DNA of 64,000 nucleotides from Pohlia nutans (GCA_022496805.1 CM040092.1:20540113-20604112); one strand, 5' to 3'. Positions 34,850 to 47,937 are shown, counted from the first letter of the stretch. Notes: generated by a model from the letters alone, not told the origin. Made by a program: numbers and translations.

Positions 34850-35261
34850 AGATGAAGGAATTTTCATCCAATTCTTTCTGTAAAGGCTCTTCATTGGTCA
34901 TGCCACCTCTTCAAGTTAGATTAAGTTCATTCAAACTATTTTTGGATTTTATATAGGGTCCAAAATACAAAAAGAGTTGTAAAAACGTTTGAACATGTAG
35001 TGTATTTTGGATTTTTCTATTTTCTTGCTTAAAGTAAATTTAGACGATGAAAATGAATTCTATTTGATTTGAGCCTAACTAAGAAAATGAAGCTTACCAA
35101 GTCTAGTTCCTACTCCACTTTGAATGTTTGGAAAACTCTAAAAATTGAGTGTTATATTGGAGTTAGAAGTTTGGTGGTTATTACCATGGTGTAACCATTT
35201 TCTAAATTTAGATACATGGATGATTTTCATTTACCGTAGTCATGGGTCCGAGGTTTAAGGG
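34850..35261. mobile_element. Partial TTAA-type element related to 51515-52239
   Basis: The body matches 51,590-51,960 in the same order, with shared words such as TCTAAATTTAGATAC and GATGATTTTCAT. The right end TTTAAGGG is followed by TTAA (35262-35265). The left end is missing or replaced. Confidence 0.6.
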
Positions 35262-35265
35262 TTAA

Positions 35266-37560
35266 GGAGGGAGTGCAATGAGAGTCCTACTCAACCCTTC
35301 TAAGATTGCGATTTGAGGAGGACGGAAAGAAAGCACAAAAATAGCACATATAGTTTACAATGTACTCTATAGTGAACTACCTTTTGTGAGATATGGATTT
35401 CTTAACATGATTATGTGGTTTTAATTATAAATAAACACATCATCTTGGGTAGTATGATTAATTTTCTATGTACATTGTGTGAGACATTTTGTCTTCGTGT
35501 AATTACCAATTTGTGACTTTAAAAGGATTTTTTTTTTAAATAACCAAATATGGGTTTCAAAATATTGGTAAAATTGATAGCACCTCCAAGCCTAGGAATG
35601 TATTAGTATGTTTATATTCCTCTCCTTAACACATAGCAAGAAGGGGTGATATCTTTGTTGGAAACAAATCTCTTATTTTGGTGAAAAAAATCCCGTCATT
35701 GTTGTGCACATTATAATATTCAAGAAGTCAGAGACCCCTATGGTCCTTATTCCAGGTACCATAGAATTTTATAAGACTTACCCACGCTTGTTCACTTCCC
35801 ATGTCCTCCGTGAACCACCATGGCTCACCAATCAACTCCCTCCACCATGCTCTGACTCACAGTACCATGCCACAGAGTACATAGGCGGAAATAGGAGAAA
35901 TGTTCCCGTCTTTCACATTTGGAGTACCAATTTAAATCAAAACTAAGGTACCCCGCACAAGCTCTATAAGGGGCACTTGTTGGGCTCAAAAACTCTCTAA
36001 TGATAATTTGGTGCCAGAGAGTATATGATGTTCTTGATGTATATAATGGTATGATTTTCTCAAATTAGTGATCAAAACACACAAATCATGTCGTACTAAG
36101 TAGTTTCAAACTTCCAAATTGATTGGAATGTTGTCGCACGATATTTGTAAGTATACGAGAGACTAATTAGCTTGTGGGTGAAAGCACAAAAAAGTGTACC
36201 ACCTCTAACTATTATGACCATTCAACAATGCAGGGTTCAAAAATACATTATAAATTAGAATTTTGTAAAAAATTAAATAACAATAAAATAAAACACCTAT
36301 TGTTTTATAAAGTCTACCAAAAAAAATTGAGAAAATGATCTTCAATAAGTAGTTATAAAAAATTTATTGACGTAGAAGTGACCAAAATTGAAAAAGTAAT
36401 TACGTACAATCAACAAAGTTGATATAAAACAAACAAAATGTATACCAAAACATATTTTTTCTACTTTCTTTTTGGACAAGGACCTCAATTCTATCATTAT
36501 CTCAAAGGTCATAAAATTTATATTTATGTTGAGTGTATTTAAGGCCATCAATTTTGCAACCGAGATTGGATTTAGGCATTCATTTTCAAACACTACTTTT
36601 TGTAAACTTTTTTGAAGATTTTGTTTTGAAAATTTGGATTCAAGTACCTATAAGAACTCTAGAGGGCTTTATGAAATTAAAACCAAAATACAATATATTT
36701 TGATATAAATTTATGGCCTTTGACCAAAACAATTATGATTTTAGTATAGCAGACTAACTTTTTGGTACAGTTTTTTGTGCTTTCACCATTGTAGATTTTG
36801 GAGATGTGGATTAGCGCAAAACCCTGTTCAAAACCCTGTTCGAACCCTTGCTCAAGACCCTGTCTACATGCACAATAAGTGTAAAAAGACTGTTATACAA
36901 ACAACCGTTATGAAAAGTTACATGCACTTGGAGTGCATACATTGTTTTTTTTTAATTTTTTAATTTTAAGTTTTTACGTTATTAAGTCCTAGACTTTCCA
37001 CCCCTACTAAAGTTTCTAAGATTCTTTGCGATGCACTTTCATACTCTTGGATGCTCTTTTCTTCATTGCTTAAGTGAATTTTCCTTGTTTGATTCTTACA
37101 ATATTCCCTCATAGAATACCAATTGTTAGCTCTCAGCATGATAGTTCTAAGAAAAGTTACAGTCTGTGTAAAATTTGATCTAAACAGTAGGGTGATGCGT
37201 TATTAGTTGTTTGTTCTCTGATGCAACAAACATATGCTAGCATTGATATAAGCTTGTTGGTAGTGATCTACATATGGGCAATGACGAGTTTCGCTAACCA
37301 AAAACACTTTACGTGCGCTTGTCTTGTGATTTTTCTTCGTTAGGATTTGTAAAACTAGATTCCCGTGGCCGGAGATGAGAGCTCCAGAGAAGAATTCATA
37401 TTATGAATTTTAGATCCCAAGTTGTTGAGGTTTGACCGGTTGGGTGTCAAAGTCATAAAGTTTCGGTCCCAAGCGGTTGAGGTTTAGGTTCCAAAGTCAT
37501 GAAGTTTGGGTCTCAACTTATTCAAGATTTGGTCCTAAAGTCACGAAGTTGGGTTCCAAG
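35266..37560. other. AT-rich intergenic DNA, nothing recognised
   Basis: Short frames at 35704-35946, 36342-36593 and 36775-36963 have no family features. No repeat unit was noticed except a doubled CAAAACCCTGTTC near 36,818-36,842. Confidence 0.4.
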
Positions 37561-37564
37561 TTGT

Positions 37565-37785
37565 TTTGCTTACGCTAACTTGCTCTTACTTTGAGTAAAT
37601 TTGTTTGTACTTTGAATTGACTTGCTTGTACTTTAAGATAACTGGTTTTAACTTTAAATTAAATATTTTTATTTTAAGTGAACTCACCTTTGTTTTTAAT
37701 TATATCTTTTACTTTGAGTTAAGTTATTTGAACTCATAGTTAATTTGTTTTAATTTTAAGTTAATTTGCTTTTACATTTTAAAAG
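37565..37785. repeat. Degenerate ~22-bp tandem repeat
   Basis: About ten diverged units of the form ACTTTGAGTTAATTTGCTTT. Just upstream (37,430-37,560) is another degenerate array with the theme GGTCCCAAGTNGTTGAG / AAGTCATGAAGTTTGG. Confidence 0.65.
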
Positions 37786-39044
37786 AGATGTATATGTGTT
37801 TGATCATAAACCAATCATGCATGGATATGCGAGTATCAATAGTATTGTTTAAATCCCTCATTTCTCATGTATTTTATTGTCTACTCATGAGTTTTTATTT
37901 TTGGGAGGTTGTAGGTTGTGATGATTAGGAATAGAAAAATCAGTAAAGTTGGTCAGTCCGATTAGAAGGCATGACAAACTACTAGATTGTTTTTTGCTTT
38001 ACATCTCTTTCTCATCTTTTTCATAGTTATCATTGATGGTTTCAGACTGGAGTGTTTATATGTGTGTTTAATGTGACGACTTTAGATAAAATGACGGTTG
38101 TGCATTCTCTGCGCGGCTCGTGCAAAATTTTGCACTTGGAAGCGCAAGTTTGACGATACTTTGTTGTCAATGCTCTCTTTGTGGATGAAGGTCATGACAT
38201 GAAGACGATGATCAATGTGGTATTAATAAGCGTTTCTAGACACGGAGTGGCTGATTGCTTCATCGGTTCCAGGACGCTACGGAGACGAGCGTGATTGAGG
38301 AGATGTTTCTTGCCACAAATTGGAAATTGGTAGTCGCTAGGTCTTAGGAAGGGCATGATAGAAGAAGAGGACGTCATTTGAGGTTTTTTGCGAAGCAAGG
38401 AGAAGGATGCATGTCGCGGAGAAAGGATAGTCACTCGTGCGCGGTTTCATAGAAGCTGCAGCGGAAGAGGAGGAGAGCATGTGTAATGATTGGAGTGGAG
38501 TTAGGCATTTGAGATTTTATCTTGCCGTTTTAAGGTGCTGATTTATTTCAAACGGTTTTTGTTAGCAGACAATATAGAGAAGATTCTCGTGACAATACGA
38601 GTGCGGTCGCTAAGTAAAGTGGAAGCGGTGAGAGGGAGTCCGTGGAAGCTCGGCTCGAATTCCATTGTGTTTTGCAATCTAACCGGAGCGCCTGTGTCCG
38701 GCCAATCCTACGTGTTTGGTGATTGTTTCTATCTTTTTTCGTTTTCACGGGGTGAAAATAGAGGATTTTTATTTAGGGTGTAAAGGTTTCAGTTCGGCTT
38801 AGTTTGAAGTTAAGATGAAGCGAATTCATTTGTCGATTGTTCAATTATGGAAGTGTTTCATGTGGTTATTTCTTGGTTTTTTTTATCTACTTCAACAAAC
38901 AGGAAACGTAACCAAAGGTTTTAGAGGCCTTGCAAATCTGTTAAGGTGCCCATTCACCTCATGTCTCACTAAGTGTAATGAAATGTATCATGATTCAGAA
39001 ATGAAGATAAAACTCATTTCAATTTTGTATTGAGCTCTATTGTT
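37786..39044. other. Intergenic; GC-richer part 38,100-38,800 without a recognisable gene
   Basis: 38,100-38,800 has higher GC content and several short frames on both strands (38192-38434 minus, 38535-38783 plus). None has recognisable motifs or convincing splice partners. It could be a worn coding fragment. Confidence 0.3.
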
Positions 39045-40700
39045 AAAGGTTCCTAGATGGGGTGACAACTCTATGAGTACTTTGACCGGTTGCCCGATCA
39101 ACGCATCACATAGCCGGCCGAGGGATGGGTATTTGTACTCTAAGCAATGAACACCTTTTAGCTAGGAATGCATGTGGTGAAACAAGTAGACACAAGAGTG
39201 AAAAACAGTGCCTAAATGACCAAAATGGGTGTGTGCAAGAAAATGGCAGCACAATATCACTCTAAATTTTGACCTAGAAAATGTCACAATATGCCTTAAT
39301 TTCTCACCAAATTGCCTTAGAGTTCTAAGTACTCATAAATGAGCTTAATTTGATGAAAAAACCAAGTGGATGAAGTGAAATTGCACCCTCACCCAAAATG
39401 GCAGCACACAATAATACTAGAATTTTGACCTAAAAATAACCACCATTCACCTCAATTCTACATTAAGTGGTACATGGGGACTAAATGGTCGAAAATGAGC
39501 TTCAATTGGCTCAATTGTACTCCCAAATGCTCAAAAATCACAATCGCACAAAAAGAACAACATCATACTATAACCTAAATGGGCATGAAAATTGTCCCAA
39601 AAGACTTAAATCGCTACATACAACAAACCCAAACAGCTTAATACATCAATGGAAAATGAGACTTGGCATACATCTATCTATCAACATCAAGCTCAACCCA
39701 CAAAATGAAAAGATACTCAATAAGAACTTAAAATGATGCAATGAAAATTATAATTAATGAAATGCAATACTATGAAAACATGGGGTGCATAAAATGCACC
39801 CCAAAAGCAATAAAAATGGGAAAAAAACTAAGGACGGATAAGCTAAACCTCTACTTTTAGATGCCAGCAGACCTCCTGTCATTAGAATGGTTTCCATAAC
39901 TTCGTTGTAGGTCTAGAGATCACAAAAATTGACTAGCATGTAGAAGACTTCACCACGCTCCAACACGCACAAATTTCACTCAAAAAGCTCTTACCAATCG
40001 AAAGATATGAGCTTCCAAAGTTGCAGATCTCGAACTCTTGCGGTCGCCAACCTCCTCGCACTTGGTCGGCCGTCACTCCTTTGTTATAGCTCCAAATCCG
40101 GCGTACAAGGAATCCCTAGAAAGCTAACACTCTGATCTAAGTTGTGCTAAAATCTCAACCCAATCCTCATTAGGGTTAATAAATTATCGACGTTTTCCTC
40201 TACGGTCTTTTTCTCCTAATTCCCTACCTCTAACCTTCTCCTCCTATGCTCTCTCCACACCCACACAATGAAAGATGGGGAGAGAGGTGACGACCCCTCT
40301 CCTAAAACCTCCTCTAACCTAACATTCAATCATCCTACATTCAACTAACCTTTCATTCGGTTGGGCATTGACCCACCGGTTCTTCTTCCTAACTTCTCTT
40401 CTTTCTAACTATCCATTCTACCATCAAACATGTTAGCCGCACATTACCTAATAACTTGCAAAAAGTCACAATCAATGCATCTACTTTCTACAAATACACA
40501 CCAATCACACCAAAAATCCATCTCACGGTAAACATATGACTTCATGCTAATTATTCTACTAAAATGCCATCAAAAATCCAAATCTAATAAAATACCTAGG
40601 TTAAGGACTCGGAATAAATACCAACATCAAATACCACTGTAAATGCTTACCGTGGTTCGTGAGTTGTTTCAAGGGCTCACAAGCTCGCTATTGAAATGTA
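39045..40700 (-). repeat. LTR-like dispersed repeat, copy B (inverted)
   Basis: The reverse complement aligns with 340-1,815: GGTGGGTCAATGCCC, TTAGATCAGAGTGTTAGC, CAAGTGCGAGGAGGTTG and a C-rich end near 39,060 beside GATGCGTTGATCGGG. Divergence is substantial. No internal protein genes are visible, so a solo LTR or non-autonomous retroelement is likely. Confidence 0.45.
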
Positions 40701-40774
40701 CAGAAAAACCCCATGTGAATTGCCCAACCAAGGGGGTTTGCTAGTATACTAGTATATTGACAAATAGAAAAAAA

Positions 40775-41880
40775 AAATTGGTGTACTTTGTACTATCTTT
40801 GTGGTTTTCATGCCATCAATTCCGGAAGTTGATTCTATTTGCTTTGTAGTGCTTGGATATACAATAGATTGCAAGCTTTTATGAAGGCAAAATACAAGAA
40901 GAGAAGTCAAGAAGAGGTGTGTGACCTTGCTAAAAAATTTATCTTCTGTGGTTCACATTTACAGTGCCTGATTTAGAATTTAGGGTTTATGGTGTGTCCA
41001 TAGCCGATGTTTGGGATGGCGGGCGTCATTGTTGCCCTCCTCTCGTGGTTGGTCATGGTTGCAACTTTATTGAATGTTGGTAGTTTTAGAGTCTAGAATT
41101 CATATTGTGTCCGTAGCCAATGTTTGGGATGGCAAACTCCATTGTCGCCCTTCTCTTGTAGTTGGTCATAGTTGCAACTTTATTGGATGTTGGTGGTTCT
41201 AGAGCTCCGGGTGCATGTTGTGTCCATGGCTGATGCGCAGGATGGAGGGCGCCATTGTCGCCCTCCTCTTGCCATTGGTAATGGATGTGACTATGTTATT
41301 CAACAACAAATCAACTTTTATCTATCATGAATTGAGGTTTAGTTCTCATCATATGAGCAGTTGATAAAGGGATACTTTCATTATTTTGTAGTTTTTACTA
41401 GCAACGGATATTGTAGTTTAACACTATTAGTATATAAAGCAACACCTTGCTATAGTTTGTACTAACTTTGTGATTTTTTGTAGTTTTCATGCCATCAGTT
41501 CCCAAATTTATTTCTATTGCCCTGTGGTGTATGGATATACGATCGATCGCAAGTTATTATTAAGACATAGTACAAGTAGAGAGGTCATGAAGAAGTGCGC
41601 GATCTTGCTTGATTTATTCTCTTTTGTAGTCCATCTTGACATTGCCTGATTATGTTTGTATTTAGAATAGAGTTCATGGTGTGCTCTTGGAGGATATGTG
41701 GGATGGCGGGCGCCATTATCACCCTCCTCTTGCTGTTGGTCACATATGTGACTATGTTGAGTCTCCGAGGTTCAAATTCGTAATGATCGTGTTTTCGTGG
41801 CCGTTGAGTGGTCTAGTGGGCATCAGTGTGGCCTTCCTCTTGCCATTGGTAGTGAATGTCATTGTGTTCAATTGATAATG
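40775..41880 (+). repeat. Direct duplication of a ~660-bp coding-like unit with 113-bp inner repeats
   Basis: 40,790-41,300 and 41,450-41,880 align in the same order (TTTTCATGCCATCA; GGATATAC; AAGTACAAG/AGAGG; TTGCCTGATT). Inside the first copy a 113-bp unit starting GTGTCC repeats exactly in register at 40,994, 41,107 and 41,220. Diverged versions lie near 41,685 and 41,800. In one frame the units share the peptide pattern DxWDGGRHxxPPLxVGHxC, so they may derive from an exon. Stops between units mean no intact protein exists. Confidence 0.65.
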
Positions 41881-42718
41881 ATGATTGACATAGATGTGGG
41901 ATGGGTGATGTTGAGTTGACCCCCAAGTTTCCCTTTAGTGTTCTTGAAATATTTTTTTCGGTTCCATTGTGATGGGTAGTGGTGAAGTATGGCCATGTAT
42001 GTTTTCAACAATTTTCTAGTACTCTGTGGTTGGGATTCATTTCGTTGTATTGGAAAGACTAACTATTCGATGTTGCTCTTGCATATCGACGGCTTGTTAT
42101 TTGTTGAAGTCACAATTTTCTATTTTTGGCTCCATTTTATAATTGCTAATCCATTTGTTTACAATGGATTTGATAACACTGGAGGTAAGATGTTGTTTGT
42201 TATCATCGACTTATACAAACTGTTTGGTGGTTTAGAAAATCACGTGTACGTTCTACAATTCTAGCATTCATTTATTCGTTAATGATTTGTTCAAGTGATA
42301 TGTGATTTACAACTTTTGCAATATGGCAGGATCTCGAGGAGATCACACCCCCTTACGTTTCATAACCATGTGCGATCAAAATTTGCTATCCTATATTATA
42401 TGCCATAGATAATTTTTAAAATTATGATATTTTCTCTACATACATAACCATTGATAATATCTTTTGTATATTTTTTTGAAATTTTTCGTCATCTTCATCT
42501 TTTGTACTAATTGTTTTAGTTCAATTCTGCGTCATTCTAGTTAGAAACGGTATGTTTTATTAAAAAAAACAAATCATCAAATTTAGTTATCATTTTTTAC
42601 TATGTAATAAATACCGTGTATATCTACTCATAAAAAATTTGATAAAATTTTGACCCATTTTGGTCATGCTTTATGTAAAAAGTGAATTTTTTTTTATTGA
42701 ACGTGGTGTTCAACTTGA

Positions 42719-43780
42719 CAATGGAGTGCACCCCCCGGAGACAGGATGCTTATGTACCTTTGTCTGGCTTAAAGTCTGGACATTTGTATTGTCCTACATG
42801 TGTGTCTGAATTTTCGCCTCATCAAAAAGAGGATTATGCTTCAAAGACAAAGCATAAAAGGGCAATAGTGAAGTGTTTACAACAGAGAATCGGATTTGAA
42901 GTGGTGTTTCATATGCCAAACCTTAGGAAAGGAAGGAGTCCATGAAAAGAATTCAAAACATCTCAAGTGCTTAGATTTGCAATAGGTGGTTATTATTTCT
43001 AGTTTCATGTTTTGTTTATTAATTTTTCAATAAGTATTATGTTCGAGATTGGATTGACAATGAAAAAACTAAATGTTGATTTTGTAAATCAGAAGTTTAA
43101 TCCTTGAAAATAATATTCAAAAACTATCTTATGTTCTTTATTTGGAGAACTTTTTATATTTTGTATGTGTTTTATATAATTGTACAGCATTATTCCGATT
43201 ATTTGGCTGCACCTACCTAGAATAACGTGGACACAAGAGTGTTTTGAAAAAAAGGTAAATGTTTCCTACTTTTTTTACCTTTGTTTGATTTAGTTTTTTT
43301 TCTAAAATACATAATTTATATCTTAAATAAAATATCATACTGATGTAACTATTGATTTTCAGTTTTTTATGGTAATTCTATATATTAACCTGTCAGTTAT
43401 TACGTATGGTGGTGTAGGAGGACATTTTTGCGCTCGAGAATGTTGCTTCGGATGATTATGGACCGGAATTTCTTGAACCTTTTCTTGCTGAGGCTAGGGA
43501 ATTAACTATGACCGGAGAGTATGGCACAGAGAACGAAGGTTGTGTGGCATTGATTAACCTCATGCATTTGATAGATGAGCTTAGAGAAGATGGTCGTAAG
43601 AGTGAGATTGAGATTAGTATTTGTCAATCTTACGAGGCTATCATGAAAGGCATGAGTGATCCAAAACTGTCTGAGGTTTGGGTGGTCAGGCACAAACTAT
43701 CTTGTGCTCATGATTTATTTGAGACACTCCGCTATGTTGATGAAAGTATGTTGATGCATGAGGGATTTTGGGTTCTCTAA
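42719..43780 (+). CDS. Possible spliced gene of unknown function (two candidate exons)
   Basis: Candidate exon 1 (42,719 to about 42,945) encodes a Cys/His cluster, LYCPTCVSEF followed by KTKHKRAIVKC, which looks like a small zinc finger. Candidate exon 2 (43,413-43,780) follows an acceptor GGTGGTGTAG and runs open to TAA. It is acidic and helical in look (EFLEPFLAEARELTMTGEYG, INLMHLIDELREDGRKSEIE). I do not recognise it. The AT-rich gap between has typical intron composition, but I cannot place the donor, so the join is unproven. The exons could belong to different genes or to a transposon related to the repeats just upstream. Confidence 0.3.
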
Positions 43781-44474
43781 GACACAAGTTTTGTTGGCAA
43801 TATCAAGAACCGCAGCTGCACCAACTTGAAACGTTTATTGTAGAAGAGTTCGAAGTGCTACATGAAGTTTGACGTTCATTCTTTTGGAGCTTCGTTCTTG
43901 CCAAGCTAAGAGGTGGATTATAACACCAATTTGCACAATTTCATTGTTTATTCTTTGATGGTGGAAAGAGCTTTTGAATAAAAGCGGAAATGGCTTATTG
44001 ATGGGTACTGTACACTTCTGCCAAGTAAACAAGTCTAAAACCACCTCTAAAAACATATATATCTCATTCAGTTCATGCGAAAAACTAAACAAAGTTGCAT
44101 TCAATCTAATCATTGCAACAAACACGGAAAGAAGAGGATGCTTCCCTGCTTTCAACTAGATGCTCATGGTCTAACACCTGACAACATTCACTTTAGTTTC
44201 GTACTTCCATCACCAAGACGTCACCAACAAACACAGAATGAACAAAGTACATGTTTACTGGCTAATGCAAAGATGTAAATTATGTTGAATTGTGTAGGAA
44301 GAGGTGATAAGTTCGACATGGTGAGAATGACATTATTCTAGAGCAAGATAGAACCACATTAGAATGCCGTTCCAATGTTCCAATGTATTAGAACGACATC
44401 CTAACGCCATTTTGAATGTCGTTCTAAATTTCTCTCCCCACTTGTGCTAATGCAAACCCCTCTTGCACAAGGAG
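43781..44474. other. Intergenic, nothing recognised
   Basis: Contains a short palindromic play on GCCGTTCCAATG / CATTTTGAATGTCGTTC near 44,365-44,425. No gene is supported. Confidence 0.35.
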
Positions 44475-44671
44475 CTCATATGGTTCCCCTGTGTTGATTC
44501 CCCGTAAGTGTCACTTTTCCCTGTGATTTTGAGTTTTGACATGTGTACAAAATCACCTACTTAAGCTTAGTCACCTACTTGTAGAAGGAAAGCTTTAACA
44601 TGTGTCGAATTCTGAAGCTCAGAGGGGAAAGTGGCACTCACAGGGGAATCAACACAGGGAAACCATATGAG
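44475..44671. mobile_element. 197-bp fold-back MITE
   Basis: Ends CTCATATGGTTCCCCTGTGT and its near-exact reverse complement, with inverted similarity for about 50 bp each side, covering half the element. No clear target duplication. Non-coding. Confidence 0.75.
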
Positions 44672-45377
44672 ACCCCTGTGTTGAAAACAACATTAGCACT
44701 GTGCCGCGTTTACTATCAACGCAGGGGAGTAACTCAAGCAAAGATACAGCTTGTTAAGCAACATAATTTTGAAACCATAATGTTATTACAAGTAGCTACT
44801 CCCTCAACGATGCTAACAAACGTAACAATCATACAGTAGTAGAAATGTTGGTTCCACCAACGTCGAGATTGAAACAACATCCCCATGTTGTTTTCTTTAT
44901 GTTGTTAATTATATATTCTCCAACATGAGGTTTGCAAAACTTGTTACAGTGTGAGGAAGATCGATAGTGCCATTAAACTGAAGCTTTCGGAAACGGAAGA
45001 GTACTGCTTACCTGACACTTTGGCTGCCATTCTGGAAAACCTTGACACTCCATCGATCTCCAACACCATGCAAGCTCGTCGACATCTGAACTCCAACATC
45101 ATCAGAGACCAATCCAGGAGCGATCCACAGTAATCTCATGACCTAAAACGTCGACAGTGATCTGACCTAATCCGTGACGCCTCAGTGTTCCATCTGCTTC
45201 TGATTTTCCCTTTCCAAAGACGCAACTTTAAATTTTTATTGTTTTTGCAAAGCTTTCTTAAACTGTAGAACTATACGTACGCTTCATATATACCAATAAT
45301 AACAAAAAGCCTATCGTGAATGGGGTAATCGTTCACACCAGTGTTACTCTTCTTGTGAACAGCCTAGTAAGTTAGCT
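44672..45377. other. Intergenic, nothing recognised
   Basis: Short frames at 44600-44839 and 44951-45133 have no recognised features. No repeat was noticed. Confidence 0.35.
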
Positions 45378-46018
45378 TAGCAAAGCTTCGATCAAATCGA
45401 CTACTGTAGAGTGTAGACTCCGGAACTTTCAAAGCACACAGTTTATAATTAATTACCCGAGCTTGCAATAGAGACAGTAATAACCAAACAAACTGCAGTC
45501 TCAGTCCATATTTAATGCAATGCATGGGTTCAGTAATAAATCACCTCCCACGTGTTTCTCCTAAATTTCCTAAAGCCATATCGCCTGGACAAAGCAACAG
45601 TTGGATCGCCCAGACGGATTCCAGCAAACCCTAAATTTACGATACCGATTAAAATCGCTACCGATTATTCTAAGCTCACTGTACTCTAGCGTCATCTAAG
45701 CAAATCAAAGCTAGCCAGTGATATTCGACTAGCTAAGGCAAAGCTTCGATCACATATATTAGACTCCGGAACTTTCAAAGCACAAAGTTGATTAATTACC
45801 GGAGCAACAGACACACAAACTACAGTCTCAGTCCATATTTAATGCATGCATGGGTTCGATCAGTAATTATGAATCACCTTCCACGTGGTTCTCCTAAATT
45901 TCCTTAATCCACATCGCCTGGGCAGAGCAACAGTTGGATGCCTGACTTCCAGCAAACCCTAAATTTACGATAAGAACACTACCGATTATTCTAAGCTCAC
46001 TGTAATCTAGCGTCATCG
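45378..46018 (+). repeat. Tandem duplication of a ~350-bp unit
   Basis: 45,378-45,703 and 45,740-46,018 align almost throughout. Shared words include GACTCCGGAACTTTCAAAGC, TCAGTCCATATTTAATGCA, CAGCAAACCCTAAATTTACG and CTAAGCTCACTGTA. Small deletions separate the copies. No shared long frame, so probably non-coding. Confidence 0.85.
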
Positions 46019-46898
46019 AAAACAGTTACCCGACATAAAAATAAGCTAATCAGGAGCCCCGACAGATCGACGAAGCTACAGCTGCAATATCGAAGCAAAA
46101 GCAACAGAGAACCCAAATAAAAACTCATCTCAGTTCCTCACGCCTCTGCAAGCATCTTGCATCGCCAAGAATAGGTCAACTCGACATATCCAGAAACCGA
46201 GGGCCCGTGTCGTGACCCAATGAACAGTCTCCTCAACATATAAATTTATTTATCATGCACATGCATAATTCATTGCTATTACTTTACCATTAAACAAAAA
46301 GTCCTACCGACATGCACGCCATTCACACTAGAAGCATGCGCCTCACTGGCTTGACGGGTTCTTCGCCAAATCTAACGCTTCCCCACAGCCCCAATCTGCG
46401 GACTAATCAAAAACCTGATCGTTTTACCCTGCAATTGGACCCCTGTCATTTGTTTCAGAAAATCGGTAGACTAGACAGACAAGTCAGGAAAATCGGTATG
46501 TACAGATGGAACTGAAGTTGTTACTGCCTGGAACCGAAAGCTTTAAAAAAACCGTCCTTTACAATATTGTACGAATGTTCTTTTACAAACACCATTATTT
46601 GGTTTACCTTCAAACACGCTACCGATTTCGATTGCGTACCGTTTAGAAACATTTGTCGATTCTTGAGCCTGTCTGTACCGATTCAATGCAAGATTTCGGA
46701 AACAGAAATCTTTTGAAGAATCACGCAACATCGGAAGTTGAGCAACAGTGGATCGGAGTTCTCTTGTCTGCAAACCGTCGGCATGCATGGACTTGACTGT
46801 GAGGTACTAGAATTCTTGTATCATCTTGTCTGTTTCATTTGTCTTAAAAAAATATATAAATAATAATACTAGTGTCGGTGGTATTGTAAATTGCGCTT
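46019..46898. other. Intergenic, nothing recognised
   Basis: Frames at 46312-46515 and 46543-46788 are without family features. Confidence 0.35.
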
Positions 46899-46913
46899 AA
46901 TCAGAGCGGCTTT

Positions 46914-46953
46914 TTTTTTTTTTTTTTTTTTGAACAAATGGACATTTTATTCC
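46914..46953 (-). mobile_element. 5'-truncated retroposon tail with 15-bp target duplication
   Basis: AATCAGAGCGGCTTT occurs at 46899-46913 and again at 46954-46968. Between them is a T run and 22 bases whose reverse complement (GGAATAAAATGTCCATTTGT...) resembles the 3' tail of the retroposons at 52,469-52,830 and 55,323-55,684. Long target duplication plus poly-A is the mark of LINE-type target-primed insertion. Confidence 0.85.
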
Positions 46954-46968
46954 AATCAGAGCGGCTTT

Positions 46969-47480
46969 CACGTGTCTGTGTGAAAAGTATCGACTGTCAT
47001 TTCTTTTCTACTTTATCATGCGCTGCAGACTTTTTAACTGTACGTTTTGCGGACATCATGCTGTGAGAGTTATATGGTAAAGATGACGGTGCTGACATAA
47101 AATATGGTAAGAATTGGTAAAACAAGTAACTCATGAGTTGGTGAGTCTACGTTTAGGTAATCAATGCAGTTTCCAATGCCCTTTATGTGTCAGCTGTGAT
47201 AGGACTGAATTGACTGACAGTCGTCTTTTGACTGTAGGCTTTACAGACAAAAATATATGGTAAAATGAATTGGTAAAACTCAGTCATGGTCGTTGGTAGT
47301 ACGTTTAATATATGGTAGGATTGTCAGGGATTTTTGTTGATCAGTCATTTCCTGGTGCTGGCAAGGGCACAACTGAAGTTTGCGTATGTAGATTTGTGAT
47401 TGAATTATAAAGAATTCAGAAGCTGGAGTGTCAGTCAGTTGTCTGTCTATTCTATTGGGAATCACATGCATAATTGTACA
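46969..47480. other. Intergenic with diverged local repeats
   Basis: ATATGGTAARAATTGGTAAAAC and TTNACTGTANGNTTT.CGGACA-like words recur near 47,030-47,130 and 47,225-47,280, suggesting an old duplication. No gene. Confidence 0.35.
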
Positions 47481-47793
47481 CATGAAAAGCAATTCAAATT
47501 CAAATTCTATGTGAAGCCCTCGCTTACCATTTATGCATGTGAATAGTTGTACAAATGGTAAACGAACAAGATTCCAAATCCTAGATGACTCCTTACCAAT
47601 TATTTAGACAACTTTCCAAGGTGTGCAAATGGTAAGCAATAAAATCTTGCATGACTCATTACCAATTATGTGCACAAGTGTCCAAGTATGGTAAACGGTC
47701 AAGATTCCAAGTCCTACATGAGTCATTACCAATTATGTGCACAACCATTTGATAAATTGTACAAATAGCAAGCAAAGAAGATTTCAAGTGCTA

Positions 47794-47937
47794 CACTAGT
47801 AGGAATTTGGTTCTTTTAAACTATTGTAGTCCTTTCTGGCGGAAATGGTCAAAAAAAACTTCTTTTCATATAAATAATTGAGTCATGATAAGTCACAAGG
47901 GACCCGTTTAAAAGAACCAATGAAATTCTTATTGGTG
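47794..47937. mobile_element. Worn CACTA-type MITE in the minisatellite
   Basis: Left end CACTAGTAGGAATTTGGTTC; the right end, reversed, is CACCAATAAGAATTT with GGTTCTTTTAAAC shared further in. Flanks CTA and TTA are close to a 3-bp duplication. Similar to the intact hairpin at 63,529-63,668. Confidence 0.6.

Noticed and set aside
31753..35261. A 3.5-kb TTAA element from the lone left end to the right end at 35,261
   Set aside because: Both sides have TTAA and CCCTTAA, but the sequences diverge at once and the right part belongs to the g2 subfamily; listed only as a partial element.
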